This document shows, one piece after another, positions 16,273 to 24,658 of a stretch of 64,000 nucleotides of DNA. The DNA is taken from the NCBI GenBank assembly GCA_963779225.1, contig CAVZWW010000003.1:992001-1056000 (forward strand), in the 5' to 3' direction. Each line of letters opens with the position of its first letter. The first letter of the stretch is position 1. Both the position numbers and the translations under genes were made by a program. Below the pieces are notes generated by a model. The model had not been told where the DNA came from and did no database searches. It saw only the letters and a list, made by a program, of their open reading frames with translations. The stretch comes from CAVPCZ01 sp963779225 (GTDB lineage: Bacteria; Bacteroidota; Ignavibacteria; UBA10030; UBA6906).

Positions 16273-19035
16273 ATGAAGCACCTTACGCGATGGACCCTTC
16301 CGCTATTTCTTGTTGCACCGTTTCTTGCCCTGGGCGGCAACACCGGCAAAATCGCCGGCCGGGTACAGAGTGCGGAGAATAACGAAACCCTCGTCGGCAT
16401 CACCGTGTTGATCGAAGGAACCACGATGGGGGCGAGCACAGACCCTGATGGGAATTTTACCATCATCAATATCCCTCCCGGTGTGTATAACGTGGCGGTG
16501 GGAGGGGTCGGCTTCAACAAGAAACGGTTTACCGGGGTCAAGGTCTCCGTGGACTTCACCACGCGTCTCGACGTCAAGCTCTCCACGGACGTCATTGCCC
16601 TGGAGACCGTCGAGGTGCAGGCCGAGGCGCCGATGGTCCGGCGCGACCTGACCTCTTCCCACACGAACATCGATGCCGCGACTATCGAAGCGCTGCCGGT
16701 GGAAAATGTCAACCAGATCCTGACCTTGCAGGCGGGAATCGTGCAGGGGGCGGGGGGTGAACTTCACATCCGCGGGGGGCGCTCGAGCGAAATTTCCTAT
16801 ACCGTCAACGGCGTTTCCATCTCCAACCCGTTTGACAATTCGCGCAGCGTTTCCATCGCCACCAATGCCATCCAGGAGCTTTCGGTCGTCAGCGGGACCT
16901 TCAATGCCGAGTACGGGAACGCCCTGAGCGGGGTGGTGAATACCGTGACCAAGGAAGGCGGCAACACATTCGGCGGGAGTCTCTCCTTTTCCGCCGGCGA
17001 CTATATCAGTACCCAGGACGAAATTTTCACCAACATCACCAGTGTGGACCCTCTCAGCCGTACCATAACAGAGATGACGCTGAACGGGCCCGTGGTCCCC
17101 GACCTGGTCTCCTTCTTTGTGTCCGGCCGGTATGAAAACAACCGCGGCTGGTTGTATGGTATCCGGGAGCACAATCCCACGGACTATGTCGTCAAGAATC
17201 CGATGGACCCTGCCGACATCACGATCATTCAGACAGGGGACAGTGCGCTGGTGCCCATGAATCCGAGCAAGGAATTCAGCGGCACGGCGAAGCTGAGCTT
17301 TACCCCGTTCTCCACCGGGAAAATCCGGTATGATGTTCTGTATTCGAACACCGAATACAAGGGGTATTCCCACAGCTATAAGTACAACCCCGATGCCACA
17401 TACAACAACCAGGATTGGGGGCTGTTGAACTCCCTCGAGTTCCGGCATTCGTTGAACACCACCACCTACTATACGGTGCGCGCCTCGTACAACATCAACG
17501 ATTTCAAACAGTATCTCTATCCTCTACTGGATCAGGACGGCAACCCGGTGACGTACTTTGCAGGGTCGGGGATCGACATCACGGGCCTTCATGCTGATCC
17601 ACGCTATCAACCGGATTACAAGAGCACGCCCGCCGCCCCATACACTTTTCTCTCGGGCGGCACGCCCATGGGTCAATACTACCAGCGCTCCGTCACATGG
17701 GGGGGAAAATTTGACGCGACGAGTCAGGTGACCTCAAACCACGAGGTGAAATTCGGAGCCGAGTACAAGAACCATACGCTCAACTTCGAGAACTTTATCG
17801 TTCTGTGCGACACCGTCCGCTATTTCACACCCACGATCCCGGGGACAAACACCACGAATCACGACGTGTACAAGAGAAAGCCGAAAGAATTCTCTGCATA
17901 CCTGCAGGACAAGATGGAGTTTGAGAGTATTGTCCTGAACGTGGGCCTCCGGTACGACTATTTCTCCGCCGATGCCTACTATTCCACCAACATCATGTAT
18001 CCGAGTCCGAACAGCCCCACCCTGCCTTCCACCGTGGATCCTTCCACGCTGCTGGCGCCTGCGGAGAGCAAGCATCAATGGAGCCCCCGTATCGGCGTAT
18101 CGTTCCCCATCACCGACAAGGGGATCATCCATTTCTCATACGGTCACTTTTTCCAGATGCCGCCCTTCTCCTATCTCTACGCCAACCCGAACTTCAAATA
18201 CAGCTTCTCCTCGGGGACGCCGACATTCGGGAATGCGGATCTGCACCCGCAGAGGACCGTCACGTATGAACTGGGTCTGCAGCAGCAGTTGATGGACAAT
18301 CTTTCCTTCAACCTTACCGGATTCTACAAGGATGTGCGTGATCTTCTGGCGATGCAGCAGATCCGGATCAGCGGGGATGAAACGTACTACAAATATGTCA
18401 ACAAAGACTACAGCAACGTCAAGGGGGTGACGTTCTCGCTCACCAAACGGCGGACCGCAAGCGACATCGTTGGCGCCACACTGGACTACACGTACCAATC
18501 TGCCGAAGGGAACGAGACAAATGTCAACGCGTTTTTTGTGGATCTCTCTTCCGGGCGACAGAGCGAGAAGGTGCCCGTCTATCTGGACTGGGATCAGTCG
18601 CACACCATCAACGGCACCGTGACGGTGGGGCAGCCGAGCGACTGGAATGTCACGCTGGTAGGCCGGATTGGAACGGGGCTTCCCTACACGCCGCAGATCA
18701 CGGAACAAACCGTCTACCTGCAAACCAACAGCGGGCGCAAACCGCCGCAGACGCGTGTGGATCTGCTGGCCGACAAAACGTTTAACGTCGCAGGGGTGCG
18801 TTTGACCGCATACGTCAAGGTGTACAACCTCTTCGACACCTTGAACGAGCGGTACGTCTACGATGATACCGGTCGTGCCACATATACGCTCGTGCAGAAT
18901 CAGAATACCGCCCAGGAAACAGACAAGCTGGCCACGGAGATTCCGGGACTTCATCCGGCCAGCGAATGGTTCGTGCGGCCCGATTACTACCAACCCCCGC
19001 GGGAAGTGCGGCTTGGCGCCACCGTGGAATTCTGA
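16273..19035 (+). CDS. TonB-dependent receptor, cassette A
   Basis: The 920-residue protein has a signal peptide (about 1-22) and a carboxypeptidase-regulatory-like domain (N-T-G-K-I-A-G-R-V ... N-I-P-P-G-V-Y-N-V, about 24-105). A plug domain (about 115-220) contains L-H-I-R-G-G-R and F-N-A-E-Y-G-N-A-L-S-G-V-V-N, and an outer-membrane barrel ends in Phe. The GGAG ribosome site is 5 bases before the ATG. Such receptors import or bind ligands with energy from TonB-ExbBD. It is the first gene of a three-gene cassette (next start 5 bases after this stop) repeated twice more in the window. It is not a classic SusC partner, because no SusD-like lipoprotein follows. Ligand unknown. Confidence 0.92.
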   Translation: MKHLTRWTLPLFLVAPFLALGGNTGKIAGRVQSAENNETLVGITVLIEGTTMGASTDPDGNFTIINIPPGVYNVAVGGVGFNKKRFTGVKVSVDFTTRLDVKLSTDVIALETVEVQAEAPMVRRDLTSSHTNIDAATIEALPVENVNQILTLQAGIVQGAGGELHIRGGRSSEISYTVNGVSISNPFDNSRSVSIATNAIQELSVVSGTFNAEYGNALSGVVNTVTKEGGNTFGGSLSFSAGDYISTQDEIFTNITSVDPLSRTITEMTLNGPVVPDLVSFFVSGRYENNRGWLYGIREHNPTDYVVKNPMDPADITIIQTGDSALVPMNPSKEFSGTAKLSFTPFSTGKIRYDVLYSNTEYKGYSHSYKYNPDATYNNQDWGLLNSLEFRHSLNTTTYYTVRASYNINDFKQYLYPLLDQDGNPVTYFAGSGIDITGLHADPRYQPDYKSTPAAPYTFLSGGTPMGQYYQRSVTWGGKFDATSQVTSNHEVKFGAEYKNHTLNFENFIVLCDTVRYFTPTIPGTNTTNHDVYKRKPKEFSAYLQDKMEFESIVLNVGLRYDYFSADAYYSTNIMYPSPNSPTLPSTVDPSTLLAPAESKHQWSPRIGVSFPITDKGIIHFSYGHFFQMPPFSYLYANPNFKYSFSSGTPTFGNADLHPQRTVTYELGLQQQLMDNLSFNLTGFYKDVRDLLAMQQIRISGDETYYKYVNKDYSNVKGVTFSLTKRRTASDIVGATLDYTYQSAEGNETNVNAFFVDLSSGRQSEKVPVYLDWDQSHTINGTVTVGQPSDWNVTLVGRIGTGLPYTPQITEQTVYLQTNSGRKPPQTRVDLLADKTFNVAGVRLTAYVKVYNLFDTLNERYVYDDTGRATYTLVQNQNTAQETDKLATEIPGLHPASEWFVRPDYYQPPREVRLGATVEF

Positions 19036-19040
19036 CGGCA

Positions 19041-22000
19041 ATGAAGAACGAAAAAGAAGAGAGAAGAATGAAGAACAGGCGTAGTGTTCAACGGGTACGG
19101 GTTGTCGACGCTCATCGAGTACAGGCCGTCGATGCTTCTGGAGTAGGCGTCGCCGACGCTTGCCGGACGCGGGGCATCGGTTCTTGGCGGATAGGGGTTA
19201 TCCTTCTTCTGGTACTGCTTGCGGCGGGGAGGGTGGTGGCGGATGGCACCGATGAGAAGACTGCACGGGAACATCAGGCCGTCAAATCGTATATGGCGCG
19301 AACGCTGGGGACACCCGCCTATCAGCAGACGGCACCTGCACCAACGGACGGGCTATCCAAATCGCGTGCCGGCGCGCTGGCCAAAGATGCCGCGGTAACG
19401 GCACAAGCGGACCGGAAGTCGTTCTTCATGAACGGGAACCGGATTGCCACCCAGCTGTACAACTACGGCGGCATCGCTCCCGGATACGATGCTCTCCGCG
19501 GCGTGAACAATCTTGTCTGGCGCAATCTGGACTACGCGTTCCAGTTCTGCCCGATCGTCGGCGCCTCGGTGCCCGATGCGCGTGATCCTTCCCGTCGTAT
19601 ACATATCATTTCGGACGCTCTGTGGGATTATCCGGCGCTCCGCGAGGTGAACCCCACAGGGGACACACTCTGGCAGTGGCAACCGCTGCCCGGATACGCC
19701 GATCCTGACCAGCCCCTCATGGCCTCCAACCCCGCCGATGACAAGGACGGAGATGGAAAGCCTGACAGCTGGCCGCGGACCTGGTACAACCCCGTCCTGG
19801 GCAAATATGTCTGGCCGGGATACCTCTCCCAGGATGCGCCGAGTGCGGACCTGGAAGTGTTCTGGTCGATGGATGACCGTTTCAACATGGAGTTTCCGTA
19901 CTACCCCTTCCCGGGAGATTCCACGCGCAGAGGAATCGGCCTGCAGGTGGATGGACGTGCGTTCCAGTGGAGCAATGCGCTGGCCGAGAACACCATCTTT
20001 TTCGTCTACACCATAACGAATACCAGTGAAAAGGATCTGGACAGCGTGTTCTTCGGGATCTACGGAGACCCCGATCTGGGCGGTGGAGCGCCCGAAAATA
20101 CCGACGACAACGGTTTCTTCATCCCTCCGTATGATTCCACAGGCCGCCTGGATGAGATTCCCGTGTACTCCCGGAGTCTTGTCTACTTCTGGGATCCTGA
20201 CATGAAGGGGGCCCGCGGGCTTCCGCTCGGCTATCTCGGGTGCAAATTTCTTGAGAGTCCCGGAAATCCGAACGACGGCATCGACAACGATGGAGACGGG
20301 ATCATCGATGAGCGGCAGGATGACGGTATTGACAATGACGGCGACTGGAGTGCGATATCAGATGACGTCGGCATCGACGGCGTCCCGAACACGCAGGATC
20401 AGGGGGAGTCGAACGGTGTTCCAGACGCCGGGAAACGGCTCGCTGACGGTTCACTGGATCCGCTCTATCCCGGCGAACCCAACTTCGAGCTCACCGACCT
20501 TGACGAGGCGGATCAGATCGGGCTCACCAGTTTCAACAGCTGGCCATGGAATTCGGACAAAATTTCCAACGACGAATCCATGTGGAACCGTTCCATTCCG
20601 CGGAATTTCGGTGCGATCCAGCAGAGTTCGGACATTGTCTTCATTTTTGGTTCGGGGTACATTTCCCTCAAGAAGGGAGAGACCAAGCGTATCTCCATGG
20701 CCCTGTTGCTCGCCGAGGATCTGGACGGGTTGTTGACGACGGCGAAAACCGTGCAGACGATTTATAACAAGAACTACCAGTTCTTCCGTCCGCCCATTAC
20801 GCCGCACCTGACGGTGGTGCCGGATGACAAAAAGGTGACACTCTACTGGGACACCATAGCCGAACAGAGCGTAGACCCCATCACCGGAAAAGACTTCGAA
20901 GGGTATGTGATTTACCGCAGCATCGACAATGGTTTCAATGATGTGCAGACCGTGACCGACGGCAAGGGGGCGCGGTTCCTAACGGAACCCCTCAAGGATC
21001 TCGCGGGCCGGGAGGCAAAATTCGATGTCGCCGTGCGCGAGGAAACGTACACCGACGTGAACGGAAACGGGAAGTACGACTCTGGTGAACCGTTTGTCGA
21101 TATCAACAAGGACGGACGCTGGTCGGAGGAGGTCGAGGATCCCTGGAAGGGATATCATCCCATACCATACCAGGACCGCGGCATCCAGTACTACCTGGGC
21201 AACAACCGTGGTCTTGTACATTCGTTCGTCGACTCCAACAATGTGATCAACGGTCAGACGTACTATTATGCGGTCGTGGCATACGATCACGGCGACTCCG
21301 TCGGAATTCCCCCCACGGAGACCACGAAAAAGATCACGGTGGATCCCATCACGTCGTTGTTCAACTTCGACGTCAATACCGCCATGGCGATACCGGGGCC
21401 GCGTGCAAGCGGTTATGTGCCGCCAATGGATGCCGATCTGGTCCGCAATCTGACACACGATACGGGCATCGGCACAGGGATTGTCAGCCCCCGGATTCTC
21501 AACGACCTGACCGTGCCCCGGGGAGGGGAATACCGCATCTCTTTTGCGGATTCCTTCCAGCTCAACGGGAAGAAGGAGAAGGGGAAGAACTACTCCGTGC
21601 TGAATACGAATGCCATCACCGAAACCATCGTCGCGTTCGACACGAATTACTCGGCGCTCGGCCATGAGAATATCGCCGACGGCGAATCTTTCAGTGTGAA
21701 AGGACAGGACGGCACGACGTATGTGAACGAGAAAGACTACGTTGTCAACTATCAACGGGGTTCAGTACGCCGCACGGGCAACAGCGCGATGCCGAACAAC
21801 GGTACGTTCACGGCCACGTACCGTTACTACCCGGTGTTCCAGAGCCGCGCACTCAAGAGCCAGGACTCCAATCCTGTTTTCGAAGGAGTCCTCCTGGCCA
21901 TACAGGATCATCCGGAGTTGGCGTACGATTCACTCCGCTCGAAGTGGATCAGCGGAAACTCCAATTTCGTTTATACCGCCCGGCTGACCCAGATCGGGCA

Positions 22001-22739
22001 ACGGCGGAAGCTCTGGCCCGCGGACTATGAAATCCGTTTTTCCGCGCAGAACATCGACACCGCGATGGTGGTGTCGGGGGGGCTGATCAAGATTCCGGTG
22101 CGGTATTCGGTAACCGACGTAACGCAGGGTACACCATCTCGCATTCTCACGCTGTTGAACGAAAACTCTGCAAGCAGGGACAGGCAGTGGAGTCCCGGCG
22201 AGGAGATTGTTCTGTTCCGTCCCGGCTCCACCGGAGCCACGACGGACACGACCACCTGGGGTGTCATCGTCTCCAAACCCCCGGATACCAGCATAACCCC
22301 GCGTGTTCCCACGGATGGAGATGTTCTGCTGATCCGGACCCGCCGGCCGTTTGGCACTGACGACGCCTTCACGCTGAAGACCGAAGCCGGAACGATGGAT
22401 GCCGCCGTTGCGTCTTCGCGCATGGACCAGATATACGTTGTTCCCAACCCGTACGTCGGGTACAGCACCATCGAACCGACCAACCGGCTGCCCGGGGCGA
22501 CACGCGGTGAGCGGAGGATCTATTTTGAGAACCTCCCGCAGCGCTGCACGATCCGGATCTTCACGATCAACGGCGATCTGGTGCAGACGATCGAACACGA
22601 CTCCGGTGTGGACAACGCGCGCGAATACTGGAACCTCCTCAACCGGGACGGATTCGGCGTCGCGTACGGTGTCTATGTGGCACACCTTGACGCACCGGAG
22701 GTGGGGGAAAAGATCTTGAAGTTTGCGCTGATCAAGTAA
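19041..22739 (+). CDS. Very large secreted protein with Ca-binding acidic repeats, cassette A middle gene
   Basis: The protein has 1,232 residues from the ATG at 19041, or 1,223 from 19068. The signal anchor (W-R-I-G-V-I-L-L-L-V-L-L-A-A-G) begins unusually late, about 50 residues in, after a basic segment with imperfect 8-residue repeats. The mature part contains S-F-F-M-N-G-N-R-I-A-T-Q-L-Y-N-Y-G and an acidic thrombospondin-3-like stretch (N-D-G-I-D-N-D-G-D-G-I-I-D-E near nt 20272, then D-G-I-D-N-D-G-D-W). Fibronectin-like segments and a C-terminal domain follow, with V-P-N-P-Y, C-T-I-R-I-F-T-I-N-G-D-L-V and final K-F-A-L-I-K. This C-terminus lacks N-Y-P-N-P-F-N-P. Homologues are the middle genes at 28153 and, more distantly, 45221. 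Likely T9SS-exported and working with the receptor; function unknown. Confidence 0.8.
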   Translation: MKNEKEERRMKNRRSVQRVRVVDAHRVQAVDASGVGVADACRTRGIGSWRIGVILLLVLLAAGRVVADGTDEKTAREHQAVKSYMARTLGTPAYQQTAPAPTDGLSKSRAGALAKDAAVTAQADRKSFFMNGNRIATQLYNYGGIAPGYDALRGVNNLVWRNLDYAFQFCPIVGASVPDARDPSRRIHIISDALWDYPALREVNPTGDTLWQWQPLPGYADPDQPLMASNPADDKDGDGKPDSWPRTWYNPVLGKYVWPGYLSQDAPSADLEVFWSMDDRFNMEFPYYPFPGDSTRRGIGLQVDGRAFQWSNALAENTIFFVYTITNTSEKDLDSVFFGIYGDPDLGGGAPENTDDNGFFIPPYDSTGRLDEIPVYSRSLVYFWDPDMKGARGLPLGYLGCKFLESPGNPNDGIDNDGDGIIDERQDDGIDNDGDWSAISDDVGIDGVPNTQDQGESNGVPDAGKRLADGSLDPLYPGEPNFELTDLDEADQIGLTSFNSWPWNSDKISNDESMWNRSIPRNFGAIQQSSDIVFIFGSGYISLKKGETKRISMALLLAEDLDGLLTTAKTVQTIYNKNYQFFRPPITPHLTVVPDDKKVTLYWDTIAEQSVDPITGKDFEGYVIYRSIDNGFNDVQTVTDGKGARFLTEPLKDLAGREAKFDVAVREETYTDVNGNGKYDSGEPFVDINKDGRWSEEVEDPWKGYHPIPYQDRGIQYYLGNNRGLVHSFVDSNNVINGQTYYYAVVAYDHGDSVGIPPTETTKKITVDPITSLFNFDVNTAMAIPGPRASGYVPPMDADLVRNLTHDTGIGTGIVSPRILNDLTVPRGGEYRISFADSFQLNGKKEKGKNYSVLNTNAITETIVAFDTNYSALGHENIADGESFSVKGQDGTTYVNEKDYVVNYQRGSVRRTGNSAMPNNGTFTATYRYYPVFQSRALKSQDSNPVFEGVLLAIQDHPELAYDSLRSKWISGNSNFVYTARLTQIGQRRKLWPADYEIRFSAQNIDTAMVVSGGLIKIPVRYSVTDVTQGTPSRILTLLNENSASRDRQWSPGEEIVLFRPGSTGATTDTTTWGVIVSKPPDTSITPRVPTDGDVLLIRTRRPFGTDDAFTLKTEAGTMDAAVASSRMDQIYVVPNPYVGYSTIEPTNRLPGATRGERRIYFENLPQRCTIRIFTINGDLVQTIEHDSGVDNAREYWNLLNRDGFGVAYGVYVAHLDAPEVGEKILKFALIK

Positions 22740-22852
22740 GTGAGCACAGGGGAAGGGGATTGACGATTGACGCCCGGAGAGCTGAAATTGGTGATCGAAA
22801 GAGAGAGAACCACACGACGCATGAAACGAGATTTTCTGTTCATGGAGGATGT

Positions 22853-23914
22853 ATGAGAATCCCAAACCAGAGAAGGCATATTGCGATGATGCCCGCCGGA
22901 CCGGGGACGAAGATGGTGATGCTGGTTATGCTGCTGTTTCTGGCGGCCCCGATGGTGCTGCCGCAGAATCTCACGAAAACCGGAACGTCTGCGGCCCCAT
23001 TTCTCAAGATCGGCGTCGGCTCCCGCGCCCTGGGTATGGGCGGTGCATTTACCGCAACGGCCGATGACATCACCGCCATGTACTGGAATCCCGGCGGTCT
23101 TGCCCGCCTGTACTCCCGCGAGGCCGTGTTCAACCATGTCCGGTGGTTCGCTGACGTGAATTACGACTTTGCCGCGTTCGCCACATACCTCCCCGGATTC
23201 GGAACGCTGGGGGCATTTGTGGATGTTCTCTCGATGGATGACATGTTCGTGCGCACGGTTGAACAGCCGGAAGGGACCGGAGAGTTCTTCAACGCGGGTG
23301 CCATGGCCATCGGCCTCAGTTACGGGCGGGATCTGACGGACCAGTTCTCGATAGGGTTCAACGTGAAGTACCTCCGCGAGTATATCTGGAACATGGCCGC
23401 AACAGGTGTGGCGATGGACATCGGTACGATTTACCGCATTCCCATTCTGAACGAGTTCCGGCTCGGCGCAAGCATCTCGAATTTCGGGACAAAGATGCGT
23501 CTGGAGGGGCGCGACAACCTGATGATTACCCAGATCGGCGGTACGGAAGGGAATCTGATCAATACCGATGTCCAGCTGGATGAGTTTGACCTTCCTCTCC
23601 TGTTTCGCGTGGGCGTTGCCGCGGACGTGCTGAAAGCCGAAGAAACACGCCTGACCGTTGCGCTGGACGCGATCCATCCCAATGACAATACCGAGTATCT
23701 GAATACGGGCCTGGAGTTCGCCTGGAACGAGATCGTGTTTCTCCGGGGAGGTTGGAAATCCCTCTTCGAACGGGATACCGAGCAGGGATTCACCGCGGGC
23801 GTTGGCCTGAACTACCGCATCCTGGGCGAGTTTATGGTGAAGCTGGACTATGCCTACCAGGATTGGGGACGGTTGAAGAACGTGCACTATCTGACGTTCG
23901 GATTGAAATTCTGA
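22853..23914 (+). CDS. PorV/PorQ-family outer-membrane protein, cassette A
   Basis: The protein has 353 residues from the ATG at 22853, placed by GGAGG at 22844-22848; an upstream in-frame ATG at 22760 would spoil the signal peptide. After the signal sequence comes the family signature F-L-K-I-G-V-G-S-R-A-L-G-M-G-G-A-F, then M-Y-W-N-P-G-G-L-A and about 14 amphipathic strands ending F-G-L-K-F. PorV (LptO) is an outer-membrane shuttle that hands T9SS cargo to the PorU sortase; PorQ and the broader family are related FadL-like barrels. Placement after the receptor and large secreted protein suggests a dedicated escort for that protein, which is inference. The gap from the upstream stop is 113 bases. 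Confidence 0.85.
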   Translation: MRIPNQRRHIAMMPAGPGTKMVMLVMLLFLAAPMVLPQNLTKTGTSAAPFLKIGVGSRALGMGGAFTATADDITAMYWNPGGLARLYSREAVFNHVRWFADVNYDFAAFATYLPGFGTLGAFVDVLSMDDMFVRTVEQPEGTGEFFNAGAMAIGLSYGRDLTDQFSIGFNVKYLREYIWNMAATGVAMDIGTIYRIPILNEFRLGASISNFGTKMRLEGRDNLMITQIGGTEGNLINTDVQLDEFDLPLLFRVGVAADVLKAEETRLTVALDAIHPNDNTEYLNTGLEFAWNEIVFLRGGWKSLFERDTEQGFTAGVGLNYRILGEFMVKLDYAYQDWGRLKNVHYLTFGLKF

Positions 23915-23943
23915 CGGGCGGGACAGTATACCGGAGGTGCCTC

Positions 23944-24564
23944 ATGACTCAACGTTCTCTGCCACTCTTCTTTCTTCTCCTCATGCTGCCTGTCTTCTCG
24001 CGGTCGCAGACCGCAAGCGACGAGCTGGTGAACGTGAAGGAGCTCATCCCCGATATTGCCATCGACCTCAAGTACAACACCGTCGACAACTTCCTGCATC
24101 AAAAAATGTACACGACGGACGAATGCCTGCTGGCGATGGGAACGGTGAAGCAATTGAAGAAGGTCCAGGATTCCCTCCGTACACTCGGTCTCGGACTGAA
24201 GATCTTTGACGGTTACAGGCCGCGGGCAGTGCAGTACCTCATGTTCGAGATCTTTCCGAACCCGGTCTACGTGGCCGACCCCGCCACGGGCTCGAACCAC
24301 AACCGGGGTGGTGCAGTGGACCTGACGCTGGTGAACCTCGCGACCGGTCAGGAATTGCAGATGCCCACCGCGTTCGACTATTTCGGGAATGAAGCATCAC
24401 ATGGATGGACCATCGGCTTGAACCAGGAACAGATCAACAACCGCGTCTTCCTGCTCACCATGATGGAAACAGTGGGCGGGTTTACACGATACGATGCCGA
24501 GTGGTGGCACTACGCATACTCACCGTCGCTGGCGAACCCGCTGCTGGATTTTCAAATGAAGTGA
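23944..24564 (+). CDS. D-Ala-D-Ala dipeptidase, VanX/DdpX type (peptidase M15D)
   Basis: The protein has 206 residues from the ATG at 23944, with GGAGGTG 5 bases upstream and a signal peptide (to about S-R-S-Q, 22). All VanX active-site residues are present at nearly the same numbering as VanX: S-N-H-N-R-G-G-A-V-D gives Zn ligands His119 and Asp126, E-W-W-H gives catalytic Glu186 and ligand His189, and G-Y-R-P gives Arg92. The enzyme cleaves D-Ala-D-Ala or related dipeptides. The signal peptide puts it in the periplasm, so a cell-wall breakdown and nutrition role (as for DdpX) is more likely than vancomycin resistance; no vanH/vanA genes are nearby. It lies 29 bases after the PorV-like gene and may share its transcript. 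Confidence 0.9.
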   Translation: MTQRSLPLFFLLLMLPVFSRSQTASDELVNVKELIPDIAIDLKYNTVDNFLHQKMYTTDECLLAMGTVKQLKKVQDSLRTLGLGLKIFDGYRPRAVQYLMFEIFPNPVYVADPATGSNHNRGGAVDLTLVNLATGQELQMPTAFDYFGNEASHGWTIGLNQEQINNRVFLLTMMETVGGFTRYDAEWWHYAYSPSLANPLLDFQMK

Positions 24565-24658
24565 CACGCGCAGCGGAGCGCTAAATGGGGAGGCCTGAAT
24601 GATACATCCCCTGGGTCCGGACCGATGTCCGGCAACTTCGTGACTCCGCCGGCGGTCC

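Noticed and set aside
20270..20440. Dockerin domain
   Set aside because: The acidic loops lack the paired 22-residue F-hand pattern and helices of dockerins; a thrombospondin-3-like run fits better.
23944..24564. Vancomycin-resistance vanX
   Set aside because: The catalytic residues match VanX, but there is a signal peptide and no vanH/vanA/vanRS nearby, so a dipeptide-salvage role is more likely.
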